A stretch of DNA of 64,000 bases. It comes from Prosthecobacter sp. Lineage in GTDB: Bacteria; Verrucomicrobiota; Verrucomicrobiia; Verrucomicrobiales; Verrucomicrobiaceae. The position numbers and the translations under genes were made by a program. Where the stretch lies: NCBI GenBank assembly GCA_019186985.1, contig JABARQ010000013.1, positions 214,176 to 278,175 of the forward strand. Reading direction: 5' to 3'. The notes beneath the pieces are model-generated. The model saw nothing but the letters and a program-made list of their open reading frames with translations, ran no database searches and was not told where the DNA came from. Below are positions 15,582-30,500 of this stretch, in pieces. Positions within the stretch are counted from its first letter, which is position 1. Each line of letters opens with the position of its first letter.

Positions 15582-18500
15582 ATGAAAACCAGCAACCCGA
15601 ACAAGCTCCGCCACGATTCCGTCTTCAGGCAGCTGCGTCGCCCCGTTTGGAAAAAGGCGATTTCGTCCGTCCTGCTTGTGCAGTTCGCCCTCTGGAGCGT
15701 GCAGGTCAATGGCGCCACGGGAACCTGGATTCTGAACAACAGCGGCAACTGGACCGGCACGCCCGCCAACTGGGAGGGCGGAGTCATTCCCAATGCAGCG
15801 GGCGACATCGCCGTGTTCCGCAATGAGATCACCGCCACTCGAACCGTCACCCTGAACGCCCCGATCACCCTGGGGGGCATGCGTGTGGGCGACATCCTGG
15901 GTGGCAGCGTCTACACCTTTGCGGGCACCAACGCCCTGATCATGGACAGCGGCGGTGCGGGCAATGCCTTCATCAACCTTTACAACAACTCCACCAACAA
16001 CTTCCAGACGCCGCTGACGCTGAACAGCAACACGGACCTGAACGCCTACACGGGCACCATTGACATCAACGGCGCCTCCAGCGCCCAGGTGGTGGTCACC
16101 GGCAGCGGCAACATCATCAAGAACGGCGCCGGCCAGGTCCGCATCAATGGCACGCTTACCGGCTACTCCGGCAACTTTGTGCACAACCTTGGCACCCTGG
16201 CCATCGGTGGCGCGAATGGTGCCGCGATCAACCTGGGCACGGGAACGGGCGGCATCACCCTGAACGGCTCCGGCTCCGCTGACCGCACCGTGCTTCAGTT
16301 CCGCAACAATGGCACGGGCAACAACGGCACCATCCAGGTGCAGGGCAACAACCAGGTCACCGTGCAGGGTGCCGTCACCATTTACACCGACTCCAACTAC
16401 GTCACGGGCACGAACACCGGCAACACCTTTGAGCTGAACGATCTCGTGATGAACGGCGGCCTGCTGCAGACCACGGGGGCCAACAGCTACGGCCTCCGGG
16501 TCGCCGGCACGACCTATCTGAACGGGCAGACCAACGTTTTCTTCCCCAGCTCCGCCCAGCTGACCCTGGCAGGTGTCATTGACGACGGGCTGGCCAGCCG
16601 TTCCCTCGTCAAGGAAGGCGCCGGCCGCCTTCTCATCAGCAACGCCGCAAACACCTATGACGGCGTGACGGCGGTCAAGAACGGCATCCTTCAGCTGGGC
16701 GCCGGCGCCAACCTGGGCGGTGGCGTCACCTATGTAAACGGCGGTGTCCTGGTCCCTGACAACAAGGCCGCCCTGGATGCCGTCAGCACCAACGGCCTTG
16801 AGCTGGTCGGCCAGCTTGGCACCTCGCGTTATTCCCTTGGCGCCATCGGCATCTCGCAGAACTACGGCGCGATTGACGCCACCAACAACGTGGCCGTGAA
16901 CGTGCCTGCGGCGGGCATCGCGCTGGCGGTCGACAACATCGCTGGCAACGTCACCAACGACATCGACCTGAGCAAGGTGGGCAACGCAGGCGACGGCAAC
17001 CGTGTCTGGCTGTCCAACGTCATCGGTGCGGACCGTGCCTTTGAAGGTGTGGTCATGCCTTCCAGCGATGGCAGCATCCGCATGACCTCGGGTGGCAACA
17101 CCCTCATCATTTCCGGGGCCGGCAACCGCCTTGGCGGCGCCTCCTCCACGGCGAACCTGATCTTTGGCTATGATCACGCCAATCCGATGATTTTCAACGG
17201 CACCGCGATTGTCCAGATGACCGGCGGCACGGTCTCCGTCCGCACCAACAACGACACCACCGGCAACGTCATCGTGAACCGCGGTGTCACCGCCAACATC
17301 AACGGCACCATCACCACCCCCCTGGGCACCGGCCCGGTGATCGGCCTTGGCGGCACCATCTCGACGGACAACACCTCCGCCGCCAAGTTTGGCAACACCA
17401 GCTTCACCCTCTTCGGCGGCAGCACCCTGCTTCTGGACAACTCGGCGGTGGCCACGGCCAATGCTGACCGTCGCCTGGATCCTGCCACGGACATCTCGCT
17501 GACTTCCTCCACCCTTCGCCTCCTTGGTGATGGTGGCGCCGCCACGGTTTCCTCTCAGGCCATTGATGATCTCAGCTATGCAGGCGGCAACACCCTCAGC
17601 ATTGACACGGACGCCGCCACGGCGGGCAGGCTGACGACCCTGACGCTGAACACGCTCACCCGCACCGGCAACGGCACCCTGAACATCCGCAACACCGCCA
17701 ACACGGCGACGACCCTCGGCACCTCCACCGGCACCCAGAAACTCATCATCACCAGCGCGCCCACGGTGACCAACGGCATGATTGGCGCCAACATCGCCCT
17801 CTGGGGGGGTGCCAACCTCAATGACGGCGGCACGCCGCTGTTTGCCACTTACGACGCCACCCACGGTGTCCAGGCAGCCAGCTTCACCCTGAACAACACA
17901 CTGACTGGCGCCACCACCGCTTCCGTCGTCAACTACGACGCCACGGCCTACACCGGCGCCGGTGCAAGCGTCCAGGCCCTGCGCATTCGGTCCACCGCCA
18001 ACACCCACACCTTCAACGCCTCCAGCGCGATGACGCTGGGCGCGGCCGCCGGCGTCGGCCAAGGGGCGGGCCTTTTCCTGGCCCACACCGCCAACAACGG
18101 CATCACGCACACCACCAGCTTCAACTTCGGCAGCCAGGAAGGCATGATTTATGCCGCGACAACCGGCGGCGGTTCCGGCGTGATCACCCTCAGCGGCGTG
18201 CTTTCCGGTTCCAATGGCATCACCCGCTTTGGTGACGGCATTCTTTCCCTCACCGGCCAGAACACCTTCACCGGCGCCCTCAACCTCAACTCCGGTGAAA
18301 CCCGCCTCAGCCAGGGGGCCGCCGGCCTTCCCACGGATGCCATTGCCAAGGATGTCAACCTCTGGGGTGGTTCGGTTTACCTCCAGACCGGCAGCGCCCG
18401 CTACCAGACGAACCTGGTCGTTCGTGACGACGTCCGCATCGGCAACGTCAACGTCAGCGCCTCCGGCTTCAACAACCTGGTGGTTGAGCCTCGTGTCGGC

Positions 18501-21500
18501 AGCACCGCCCCAACCCAGGTCCGCGTGCAGGCCCAGGCAGGCAGCAACATCACCACCGTCTATGGTTCCCTCGTCCTGAACAACGACGCCCAGTTCTCCA
18601 TCCAGCACGTCCTCCAGGTCAACGGTGGTCTCACCGGCACGGGCAGGTTTGACAAGTTCTACAAAGAGAGGCTGATCGTCACGGGCGATTCTTCCGGCTA
18701 CAGCGGAGCCATCACCAGCTATGCCGGCAGCATGACCAGCTACAACACGGGTTCCGCTCCCTTCGGCACCGGTGCCATCACCCTGAATCCGGGCGCCGCC
18801 ATCACCCTGGCGAACAGCAACAACCTCAGCTCCGGCCAGCTCACCATGAACTCCGACCGCGGCGGCATCTCCGGCATCGGCATGCTGTATGTGGCGGATC
18901 CGTTGACCTCCCTGCCGAGCTTCACCATCAACACCACCGCCCCCTGGGCGACCGGTCTTGGCATTGGTTCGGTGAGCTTCAGCCAGGACATCGACCTTGC
19001 CGCTCTCGCCACCAGCTGGGGTGGTCTGGGAGATGTCTACCTCGGTGCTGCCCTGGGTTACACGGGCATTTTCACCGGCAGCCTTTCACCTGCCTCGGGC
19101 AGCCGCTACCTGCTCGGCACCCAGCAGGGCACCCTGCGCGTTGCCGTTCCCCTTGGTGGCAGCAACACGATTGTCAGCGGCATTTCGATGACGGGTGACT
19201 CGAGCCGCGCCGACCAGACGGTGAACAACAGCGGTGGCGTCCTTCAATTCGACGTCCTTCAGAACCACACCGGCGGAACCATCATCAACCCAGGTCCGAC
19301 GGTGCGCTTCAGCGCCCGTGATGCACTGGCCGGCACGGGGGACATCACTCTCGCAGGTGGTTCCTTCCGTGTGGATTCTGGCAGCGGCCAGAACCGCGCC
19401 ATCGTGCCGATGACGATCAGCAACAACCTGATCTTCACCGCGGACACCACCCTGCAGATGGAAAACTCCGCCTACGACGCTCGACTGGGAGGCACGCTTG
19501 CACTGGCCCCGGGCTCGACGGGTGTGGTTCGCACCTTCAGCATCGGCACCGACCAGACCGGTGGTGATGTCAACAACGCCGGCATGGTCTGGATCGACGG
19601 CGGCATCACTGATGGCGTCGGCGGCTCCGGCAATCACTTCGTCAAGGGCGGCCTCGGCACCTTGTTCTTCAACGGTGTCAACACCTACACCGGTTCGACG
19701 ACCCTTGCCGGCGGCCTGATTGGCGTCAACCAGGACAGCGACTGGGGCCAGACCAGCCTGATCAACATGGTGAACGGCGGTATTGCCGTCTGGGAAAACT
19801 CCTTCACCACCTCCCGCAACTACCACATCCATGGCAGCAACGGCTACTTCGACATCGCCGGTGGCCTGACCCTGACCCAGGATCCCTCCTCCGTGATCGA
19901 CGGTGGCAACTCCCTGATGAAGCGCGGCCTCGGCACAATGGTCCTTAATGGACAGAATTCGATCATCGGCCTCTTTGTTGCGGATGGTGTCCTGCAGGTG
20001 AACAACCAGCTCGCCCTGGGAGATCCCGCCACCACCAGCTCCTTCAGCTTTGGCAGTGATCAGCTTCTTGGCGGAGCCGGCACCAACACGCGCTACATGG
20101 GCGGCACGGCGCGCATCAACTTCACCGGCAGCACCAACCGCGGTGCTGTCTTCAACAACAACGGCAACACCAACACCAGCGGCGGCATTGACATCACGTC
20201 GGGCAACACCTTCACGATGAACGGCGTCTTCAGCCAGGGAACGGAGCTGGATTTCGGCTTCAAGACCGGCCCCGGCACCCTGATCACCACTGGTGCCAAC
20301 ACCATGCGCGGCTTTGCCATGACCAATGGTGTCTGGCAGTTTGCCAACGTGGCTCCCTGGGCGAACAGCACCGCCACCGCCACTGACAGCACCATCATCG
20401 AAATGATGGGCGGAACGATCCGCGCCCTCAACACGACTGCTGCCGTCGCCCTGGCCAACAACACCAGCACCACGACCTACAACTATGGTGGCGGCATGAC
20501 CCTCGCCATTGGCAGCAACACCGGCTTCTCCTTCGAGTTTGCCGCTGACAACCTGATCCGCCAGAACCAGGGCACCCTGGTGCTCCAGGTCCTGGGCTCC
20601 ACCACGCTGGGCGGAGCGGGTGCGACCAACGCAGCGCGGGTGATCACCACCAATGCGGTCAATGCCAGCCTTGCCCGCGCTTCGGCGCTGACGAACGGCA
20701 TCTTTGCTCCCTCCCTCATCGGTGCGACGGCCGCAGGAGACGGCTTCTTCCTGGAGAATGACGCCGTCACCGGCTTCAAGGCCTATTCCGGCGCCACGAA
20801 CACCAGCCTCAGCGGCGTCTTCCCGAACGCCATCGCTGACATCAGCGCCGAACAGAACCTGACCGGCGAAAACAGCGTTTACGCCTTCCGCACCAACTCC
20901 AACGTCCTTGGCGGCACCCTCCGCATCCCGGCCGTGGACAACGTGAAGACGGGCGGCATCCTGATCAACGGTTCGAACACCCTCTCCACCAACCTGATCT
21001 TCGACCCATCCTCCGCCACGGCTCCGGGCACCGGAACGACGGGTGAGGGCCTGGTCTTCGTGAAGAGCGGTGAAAACGCCGTCATCTCCGGCAACATCAC
21101 CGCCAACGCCTTCACCAAGTTCGGCAACGGCAGCCTCGAGCTTCAGGGCGCAGCCATTGCCCCCTCCTTCGTCAGCGTCCAGGCAGGCACCCTCAAGCTG
21201 GGTGCCCAGGGTGTGTTCGGAACCATGAACGCCGATCTTCGTGTCAACGGCGGCGCCGCCCTCGACCTGAACGGCAACAACGGCTCCTTTGAAACCATCG
21301 AGTCCAACAACCGCCTCGTTGGCGCGGTCGCCCGCGTCGGTGGCACCGTGAAGAACACCTCCGGCACCCCCGCCACCCTGAACATCGCAGGACCGACCAC
21401 CTCCACCTACAACGGCACGCTGGAGCTCAACCTCCGCCTGATCAAGCAGGGCGCAGGTGTCCTGACCCTCAATGGTTACACGTCCTCCACGCCGGATGCA

Positions 21501-24500
21501 GGCGTCAACACCCACACGGGCGGCACCGACATCTACGGCATCGGCACCACCGGCGGCCTCAACATCAACAACTCCACCACCGCACTCGGTGGCGGCAACG
21601 GCACCACCCCCGGCGACGTCAACCTCTACGGAGGCACGCTGGGTCTGCTTTTCAGCAACGGCGCCACGGGTGTCAACGGCACCAACGGCCAGCAGTACAA
21701 CAACATGGTGGCGATCTTTGGCAAGGACGGCACCGCAGGGCTGACCCTCAACGTCCGCGGGCCAGGCCTTGTCACCGTCAACAGGGGCACTCCGCTGAGC
21801 AACACCCAGTTCGGCGTCGGCAACATCATGCAGGTGGGCGTGCTCAACATGTCCAACACCACCCTTCAGGTGAGCGGCGGCAACAACTATCGCTTCCGTG
21901 TCGGCGGCCCCACCAACATCATGGGCTCGCAGGCCGCCTTCCAGACCAACAGTGACGGCCCCAGCGGCATCATTGAACTCTACGGCGTCATCTCCGGCGG
22001 CACCCTCACCAAGCTGGGTGACGGCACGATCCGCAACCTCGTCATCGGCGGCAACGCCAACACCTACACCGGCGGCACCAACATCATCGCGGGTGACGTC
22101 CAGGTCCTGGCCACCACGGGCACACCCCTCGGCAGCGGTCCTGTCCGCATCTACCCTGATGGCGCCCTTCGCATCGCCGGCAACGGCGGCGTGGACGGTT
22201 CCAAGCTGACCACCATGAGCCGCGCCGGCGCCCTGGGTGCGGTGGTCATTGAAGGCAACTTCAACCCAAGCGTCCTCAACGCGACCAACTTCTCCAGCGT
22301 CTACAACACCGCCCTCCAGCTGGGTGAGCCCTACTTCCAGACGGCCCTGGACATGAACACCATTGGTGACGGCCGCGCCTTCCTCGGCGGTGGTCTCAAC
22401 GGCGAGGTCGCCTATGTGGCCCCCACCCTCGGTGCCGGCGCGCCGGATGCCTGGAATCCGGGTGTCGGCGTCTACCGCATCGCTCCAGGAACGAGCAGCT
22501 TCGCCTTCTCAGGCGTCGACAACGTGCTGACCGGCAGCAACTACCTGCAGGTCGGACCTCAGCGTAACAACTTCTTCGGGGCCATCGTCAACGGCGGCAA
22601 CATCCTGGTGATGCGCAACGCCAACGACTTCACCGGCGGCACGCAGATCACCAAGGGAGCCAGCATCTACACTGAGCTCGGCGGACGGGTCGGCGGTGAA
22701 ACCGCCCTGGGAACCGGCGACATCGAAGTTTACGGCACCCTGCGCATCCGCGGCGCCCAGGGATCGATGGTCAACCCGGCCACCGGCCTTCACTACAACA
22801 ACATTGTCCTCCGCCCGGGCGGCCTGGTCGGCCTGCACGAGGCCGATGGCACGATCGCCATTCCGTTCATCGGAGCCGGCGGCCAGGGGCGCTGGGCTGA
22901 CAGCATCGGCATCGACCTGAACGGTGGTGAGTTCCGTTACGACGGCGGCATCAACATGACCACCACCGAGACCATCGGTGATGTCACGGCCCGCAAGCGC
23001 GGCATCATCACCGTTGCGCGCAACACGGGCGCCTCCGCCGCCCAGCTCAATGTCGGCGCCATCTCCCGCGCTGAACGCGGCATTCTGACCCTCAACTACA
23101 ACAGCGGCTTCCTTGGCATTCCCGTCACGACCCCGCTTTCCTATGAGCGCCTGACCGCCACTTCCATCGGCGGGCTTGCCGTCACCGACCCCGGCATCCG
23201 CAGCGGCACCACCAACAATGGTTCCGGCGTCACCAACGGCGGCATGGTCGCCCCCTGGATCATCGACCGCGTCACCCATTCCTTTGTGGGCTACAATCCG
23301 ACGGCCGGCGACACCGGCTTCCAGCCCCTCATCAGCGCCGCGTCTCCTGGTGCGGGCCAGATCTCCTACAATCAGATCCTGACCGGGGCCACCTTCACCG
23401 CCACGGGCTCCAACGACATCGTTGACGTGACCACCGCCGCCAAGACCCTTGGTGCCAACGTCACCATGCATGCCCTGCGTGCCACCCAGAACATCAGCCC
23501 GACGGCCAGCTTCAACACGATCACGCTCAACAGCGGCGGCTTGATCGGTGCAACCAACACCGTCACCATCAACCCGACGGGTGCCGTCACTGCGGGCGTG
23601 GTTTCTCCGATGACGCTGAACTTCGGTGCGGGTGGTGCGGGTGAAGCCTTCATCTACAACAGCAGCACCTTCATCATCCAGGCGCAGATGAATGCGGCCC
23701 AGGGTCTGACCAAGTTCGGTGCTGGTCAGCTCCAGATCCACGGCATCAACCCGGGCATTGGCGGCCCGGTGACCCTTCATGAAGGCACCACCTACATCCG
23801 CGTGCCCTATTCCCTCACCGGCTCGGCCGTCGGCCAGGTCCTGAACAGCCAGGATGTCATCGTCAACTCGGGCACCCTGAACCTTCAGTCCTTCAACGCC
23901 AACCCTGCGGGAACGGCCACGGAGATTGCCTCGAACGTGCAGTCGGGCCAGGGTTACTTTGCCAGCGACATCTACATCCAGGGTGATGCCATCCTGCGCA
24001 ACAACGGTCAGGCCCAGTATGTCCGCATCGCCGACCTGACCATCGGCAATTCCGCCGGTTCCAGCGCCATGACCGGCAACAGCAGCATCACGCTTGAGCT
24101 CCAGAGCGGCATCTGGGTGAACGGCACGACCACCCTGAATCCTGAAGCCAGGATCAACGGCACCTTCAGCGGCTTCTCCCAGACGAGCCTGGCCGGTGTC
24201 GTCACGGGCGCAGGCGGCCTCATCAAGTTCGGCAACGGCGCCACCACCCTCATGAACCCCGCCAACGATTACGCAGGCGGCACGACCGTGTGGGGCAGCA
24301 CGACGGGAACGGCGACCAGCACCGTCGCCTCCACCGTCCGCGGTGCCGGCACTCCGTTCGGCCCGGGTGACATCAACGTCATGCCCGGCGGCCACCTCCG
24401 CATCGCCGACAACGCCAACATCGCCTCCAACGCCGTCTACATCACCTCCGACGGCTACGGCCTCGGTGGCATTGGCCTGGCCCACAACGGAGTCCTTCCT

Positions 24501-27500
24501 TCGATCATTACGACCGGCACGCCTGCGGCGGGCGAGGTCAAGGTTTCCTCCAGCGGCCCGTTCGCGGGTGTGATCTCCCTGGACTACGGCTATTACAGCA
24601 AGCCCCTCAACATGGCCTCCATCGCCGGCGGCAGCTGGTGGATCGGCAACTCGCAGCAGGCTGAGACCTACTACTTTGCCCCGACCTTCGGCGCAGCCAC
24701 GGGCGGCAAGTACCTCCTGGGCGGCGGCGGCAACCAGAGCGGCCTGAATTTCGGCGCTGTCAGCGTCAGCAACGGTCGCACGACCCTTTTTGAAAACCTC
24801 TTCAGCGGCGGCACCGCCGGCCAGGTGGCGATTGAAATCGGTGCGGCCACCGGTGACTTCGCATCGACCGCTCCTGCCTTCATCAACGGCAACTCCGGCT
24901 ACATCGCCCTCTCCACGCGCAACACCGGCCTGGTGGGTGATGTCCGTGTCAACACGGGCTCCGTCCTTGCCATCGGCAACAACTTTGCCCTTGGCAACGG
25001 CCGCCTGATCCTCAACGGCGGCACCACCCGCTCCGACTTCGGCAACAACAACTTCCTCAACAGCGCCGTCACGCTCAACAACACCGTGGTGATGCAGGGT
25101 GACATGGGCCACAACGCAGGTGACATGGTCCTTCGCGGGCCCCTTCAGTTGAGTGATGTCATCGGGGCCGGCGCCACACGCACCTTCAACGTCTCCGCCG
25201 GCAACTTCGCCGTTCGTGGCGTGGTCAGCGGTGTCAACGGCAGCAGCGTCATCAAGGTCGGCGCTGGCAACCTTCACCTCAGCGGAGCCAACACCTACGG
25301 CGGTTTCACCCAGGTGACCGGCGGCTTCCTGTTCGCCGCGGGTGACATCCTTGCCAACCAGAACGGTCCCCTGGGCAACAGCGATTCCGCCGTGATCCTG
25401 TCCGGAGGCAGCCTGCGCGCCTCCGCCCGCATGACCATCGACCGCGACCTTATCGTCAACACGACCGGCACGTTCGACACAGGTGTTTCGAACCGCGTGC
25501 TCATGCTCGGCGGCATCTCGATCGCCAGCGGCCAGGCACTGACTGTCGGTGCCGCTGGTGCTGATGTGGCTGCCTTCCGCGGCGGCCAGTTGTCCCTCCA
25601 GGGTGTCATCAGCGGCACGGGCAGCGTCACGGTCGGCACCACTGCCGCCGTTCCTGCTCCCTCCGGCACGGTCACCTTCGGTGGCAATTCCAACGGTTAC
25701 GGCATCAACACCTACTCGGGTGGCACGACCTTCCAGTCCGCTCGTGTCCAGATTGGTGGCAGCAGCTACTACACCGGTCCCGCCAGCAATCCGACCACCA
25801 TCTTCAGCGGTCCCTTCGGCACCGGCGCCCTGACCTTTGCCGGCGGTGAGCAGAACCGCGGCACTCTTTTTGAATCCACCGGCGGCTCGGTGACCATCGT
25901 CAATGCGCTCAATGCCATCAACGTTGCAGCCAACACGAGCATGACCTTCGGCGGCAATCAGGCCATCACCTTCACCCGCAACCTGGATGTCAACAGCGAC
26001 GCCACCCTCCGCACGCGCACCATTGCCGTGCAGAACCAGCACGCGCCGATCACCTTCAGCGGCAACCTGAGCGCCTCCGGAGCGGCTGGTGCCCTGATCG
26101 ACAAGACCGGTCCTGGCATGCTCATCCTCAGCGGTGCCAACACCTTCGCCACCAGCGGCACGACCGGCATCCGTGTCACTGGAGGCGTCCTGCGTGTGAA
26201 CTCGGACGCCGCCCTTGGCGCGGGCACTTCGGTCATCCTCAACGGAGGCGTGCTGTCCTTCTCCGAAAGCGTCACCACCGCCCGCGCAGTGACCCTTGCC
26301 GCCAACAGCCATCTTGACGTGGCGTCCGGCAAGACGGTGACCCTGAGCGCCGCCACCACGGGTGCATTCACCCTGAGCAAGAGCGGTGAAGGCATCCTGA
26401 TGCTGAACGGCAGCAACACCATCACCACCCTGACCATCGGCGGCCAGCCGGTTCTCGACAGCAATGTCGGCCGCTACACGCTGGGCGGTATCGTTGGCAC
26501 GACCGCCACCACGGGCACTCCGTTTGCAACCACAGCCGTGAACCTCTCCGGTGGTGCTCTTGCCCTTGTCGGAGGAGCTTCCGCCCAGGCGCTGACGATT
26601 CCAACCCTGACCTACACCGCCGCCGGTGCCGTGGCCCTGAACAAGGGTGCCACCACCAGCCAGCTGACTCTTTCCACCGCCCTGACCCGTGGCGGTGCCC
26701 CTGCCGGCTACACCCCGGCCCTGACCAGCGTGAATCCGGGTACCATGTACGTGGTTCCCACCGCTTTTGCCGAACTGGGCACGAATGAAAAGCTCATGGT
26801 TTCCGCCGGTGCTCCGGCCAACACGGCCACGGGTGGCGGCAACATCCTCACCACGCCTTCGGTCTTCGTTCGCCTTCAGACCCCGGGTGACGCCAACTTC
26901 GCCCGCTATGATGCCACCACTGGCATCCGTGAGCATGACGTGACCACGGTGACCACCCTGGCCGCCACTGCCTCCGCCAATGTCGCTGACATCTCCGCCG
27001 CTGACGTCGCCGGCGCAGGTGACATCGACGTCCAGGCGCTGCGGACTTCGGCCAACATTACTCCCACGGATGGCAGCACGCTGATCCGCATCGCCCGCGG
27101 CGGCCTGATCATGAACGGTGCCGATGGCGTCAGCCTCAGCGCTCCGGTCCTCTTTGGCACCGGTGCCGGCGCCTCCCTGACCGAGGCCATCGTCTATGTG
27201 CGCGAAGGCCAGGCGGCCGCCTCTTCCATCTCCGGCGGCATCACCGCCCGCGACTTCACCAAGACCGGTCCTGGCCTTCTTGAAGTTGGTGGCTCAAGCA
27301 ACCTGCTCAACACCAACAACAGCCGCCTGCCGCTGGTCAGCGTCCAGGATGGCACGATGCGCTTCGCCTCCTCGGGTTCCGCCTTCCAGATCAACAACAG
27401 CTTCCGCAACACGGCCGCCGGCGACCTTCTCGGCCACTACGCCCTCAACGTCAATGAAGCCGGTGTCTTCGACCTGAACGGCCTCAACCTCTCCGTCGCA

Positions 27501-30500
27501 GGCCTGACCGGCAACGGCAACGTGCGTTCGAACATTGCCGGAGCCGCCAGCCTGAGCGTGCTGAACGGCTTTGGCGTGGATGTCACCTGGTCCGGCCGCA
27601 TTACGGACGGTGCAGGCACCGTCAGCCTGATCAAGTCTGGTTCTGGAGTCCTGACCCTGAACGGCTTCAACGACCATACTGGCGGCACTGTCGTCCGCAG
27701 CGGCCGTGTCACCAACGCCACCGGCAACGCCACCCCTCTGGGCAGGCTTGAGGCCCAGACGGTGAACTCCCTCGGTTCCGGTACGGTGACCCTCGAAGGC
27801 GGCCGCCTCCGTCTGAACGGCCTCAATGTCCTCAACGGTGCCACCAACCTCACCGAAGTCACCGACGGCATTGATTACCTGCGCTGGGGCAACTCCGCCA
27901 ACGGCGTGAACATCACCGTTTCCGCCACCTCCTACGCCAACGGCGTGCTGCTGCCTCTCAACATGACCTCGCAGATTGATGCCGTCACCCGCAACGCCGG
28001 CATCAACACCGTGACGCTCAACGCTCCCCAGCTGAACTTCACGGAAGGCAACACCGTCATTTACGGCGGCATGACCGTGAACAACGATGCCACCCTTCGT
28101 CTTGCGGGTGGCACGGTGTGGGTCGGCGGCCAGTTCAACGCCGCCGGACAGGACCTGGTGAAGACCGGCTCCAGCACCCTGGTGCTTTACAACTCCGCCG
28201 GCGGTGCCAGCCAGAACCAGGTGGGCAGCTGGCTTGTCTCCGGCGGCATTCTCCAGGCCCGCGTTGCTGAAGGCGGGGCCAATCCCCTGGGTGCCAATCA
28301 GACCATCGAGCTCAACGCCGGCAGCACCTCCTACGGTGTGGCCCTGCTGACTGACGGTGACGGCACCAGCCTGGGCATGAGGACCATGACCTACGCCGAC
28401 ACCAGCTTCCGCTTCGGCTCCAGCCTGCCGGTCTCCAGCAGCCAGTTCGTCAGCGGTGGTGGCAGCCGCGTCCAGGTGGACCGCGCCTTCCTGGCCAACA
28501 GCAGCTGGAAGACCGTCCAGATCAACAACATCGAGGCCGTGGGCGCGCTTGGAAGCCCCTATGTCTACCTGATCGGCAGCAACAACGACTCCATCTGGGT
28601 CAATGGCAGCACCACCTTTGAGCGTGACCTGGTGATCCAGGCGGACGGCGGCAGCGTGACCCTGAACGGTCCGATCACCGGCAATGGCACCTTCAACCGG
28701 CGCAGCAACGGCAGCACGCTCTTCATCAATTCCGACAACAGCGCAGGCTACAGCGGCGGCACCTTCCTGACCGGCTCCGGCCGCAATTATTTCGGCAGCT
28801 TTGAAGGCGCTCAGCCGACACTCAGCAACACGGCGAAGTTCGGTTCCGGCCACATCTTCCAGGGCCCGATCTCCATGTTCCAGATCAACGACGCGGGCAA
28901 CCTCGTCGAAGGCCAGAACATCTACGTCACCGGCAACCTGAGCTGGATGGCCGCCTTCTCCCTGGCCTCCGACCTCTCGCTTGACGATGTCCGCCTGCGC
29001 GCCCTCGGCCTTGGCGGTGTCCAGAACAGCGCCACGGACTATTACCTGAAGGCCTCCAATCCTTCCTCCGCCGCCCTGGCGCTTGGCACGATCTACACCA
29101 AGCCGCTCGACATGCGCAGCATCGGTGACGGCATGTGGTTCCTTGGCTCCGCCACCAACGGCATCGGTGCCAACGGCTCCTACGACGCCGCCACCCTGGC
29201 CCCAGGCATTGGTGACACCTACCGCCTCGGCGCTGGCGGCAACACCCTGTTCTTCGGCAGCAACGGCAACGCCAACATCCTGACCGACGTCAACGCCGGC
29301 AAATCCGCCAGCCTCGTGGTCGGCACCCCGATGACCGTCCAGAACATGAGCAACTTGAGCAACGGCACGGGCACCATCGTCCTGATGCAGGGCCAGAACT
29401 ACACCGGCTCCACCTTCATCAACTGGAACAGCACCCTTGAAAGCCGCGGCACCCTGACCACCTCGGACATCAAGGTCTATGGCACCCTCAACGTTGCCGG
29501 TGAGGCGGGCACCCTGATCAATCCGAACACCAGCACGCCGATCCCCGTGACCCTGCGTCCTGGATCCTTCGTCCGCCTGGACAACCTCTCGGGCGTGCTT
29601 CCGACCTCCGCCACCGAAGGCCGCTGGGGTGACTCCACTCCCTTCAACATGAACAACAGCGTCCTCCGTCTACAGGGCAATCCTGCCGTGGAAGTCGTTG
29701 AAAAGGTGGGTGACCTCAACGTGGGCCGCGGCGCCAACCGCGTCGAAGTTGTCCGCGGCGTCATCGGCCGCGGCACGGAACTCCAGACCTCCGCCATCAA
29801 TCGTCAGAACTTCGGCACCCTGCAGTTCATCCACAACGGCAGCCAGATCGGCTCCGACGAACGTGTGCTCATCTCCACGGGAGGCACCGTCCCCACCGTC
29901 ACCAACGGCATGGTTGAGCCCTGGATGGTCAGCGCCTCCGACCAGCATTTCCTGACCTACAACCCGGACCTCGGCTTCACCCTTGCCGGCTTCAGCCGCG
30001 TGCAGGGAACCGCGACCCAAACCGCCCTGGTGGACGCCTCCTCCGACCGTCTGCTCATCAATGGCACCCAGACCATGAATGGTGGTGATGTCCGCGGCTA
30101 TGCCGTGCGTCTCGAAGCCGACATGAACCTGACCACCGCCTCTGCGGCCACGAACACCGCCAACCGCCTCATCATCGACAGCGGCGGCCTCATCGCCCAG
30201 AGCGGCGCCACACGCACCATCCAGGGCGGTCTCTGGGCCGGCGCAGCCGGAGACAAGGAGCTGATCATCTACAACGCCGGCACCCTCAACGTCGGTATCC
30301 TGGCCAACAACACCACCTCCGGCCGCATCAAGGCCGACTCCATCACGAAGATGGGCGGCGGCACCTTCCAGATCCTGTCCGAGCAGCCTGACTTCCTGGG
30401 TGACATCCGCATCCAGCAGGGCGCGCTCCAGCTTCAATACACCCAGACGATCGCCACAAACATCACCTCCCAGATGGGCGGGGCCAAGGTGGGCGGCAAC

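Noticed and set aside
22509..26936. Minus-strand frame of 1,475 codons inside the giant gene (others at 15555-18608, 19086-21515, 29670-32291, 33216-35210)
   Set aside because: The repeated codon bias of the giant gene leaves the antisense frame open; the products are Gly/Ala/Val/Asp-rich without signal or motif.
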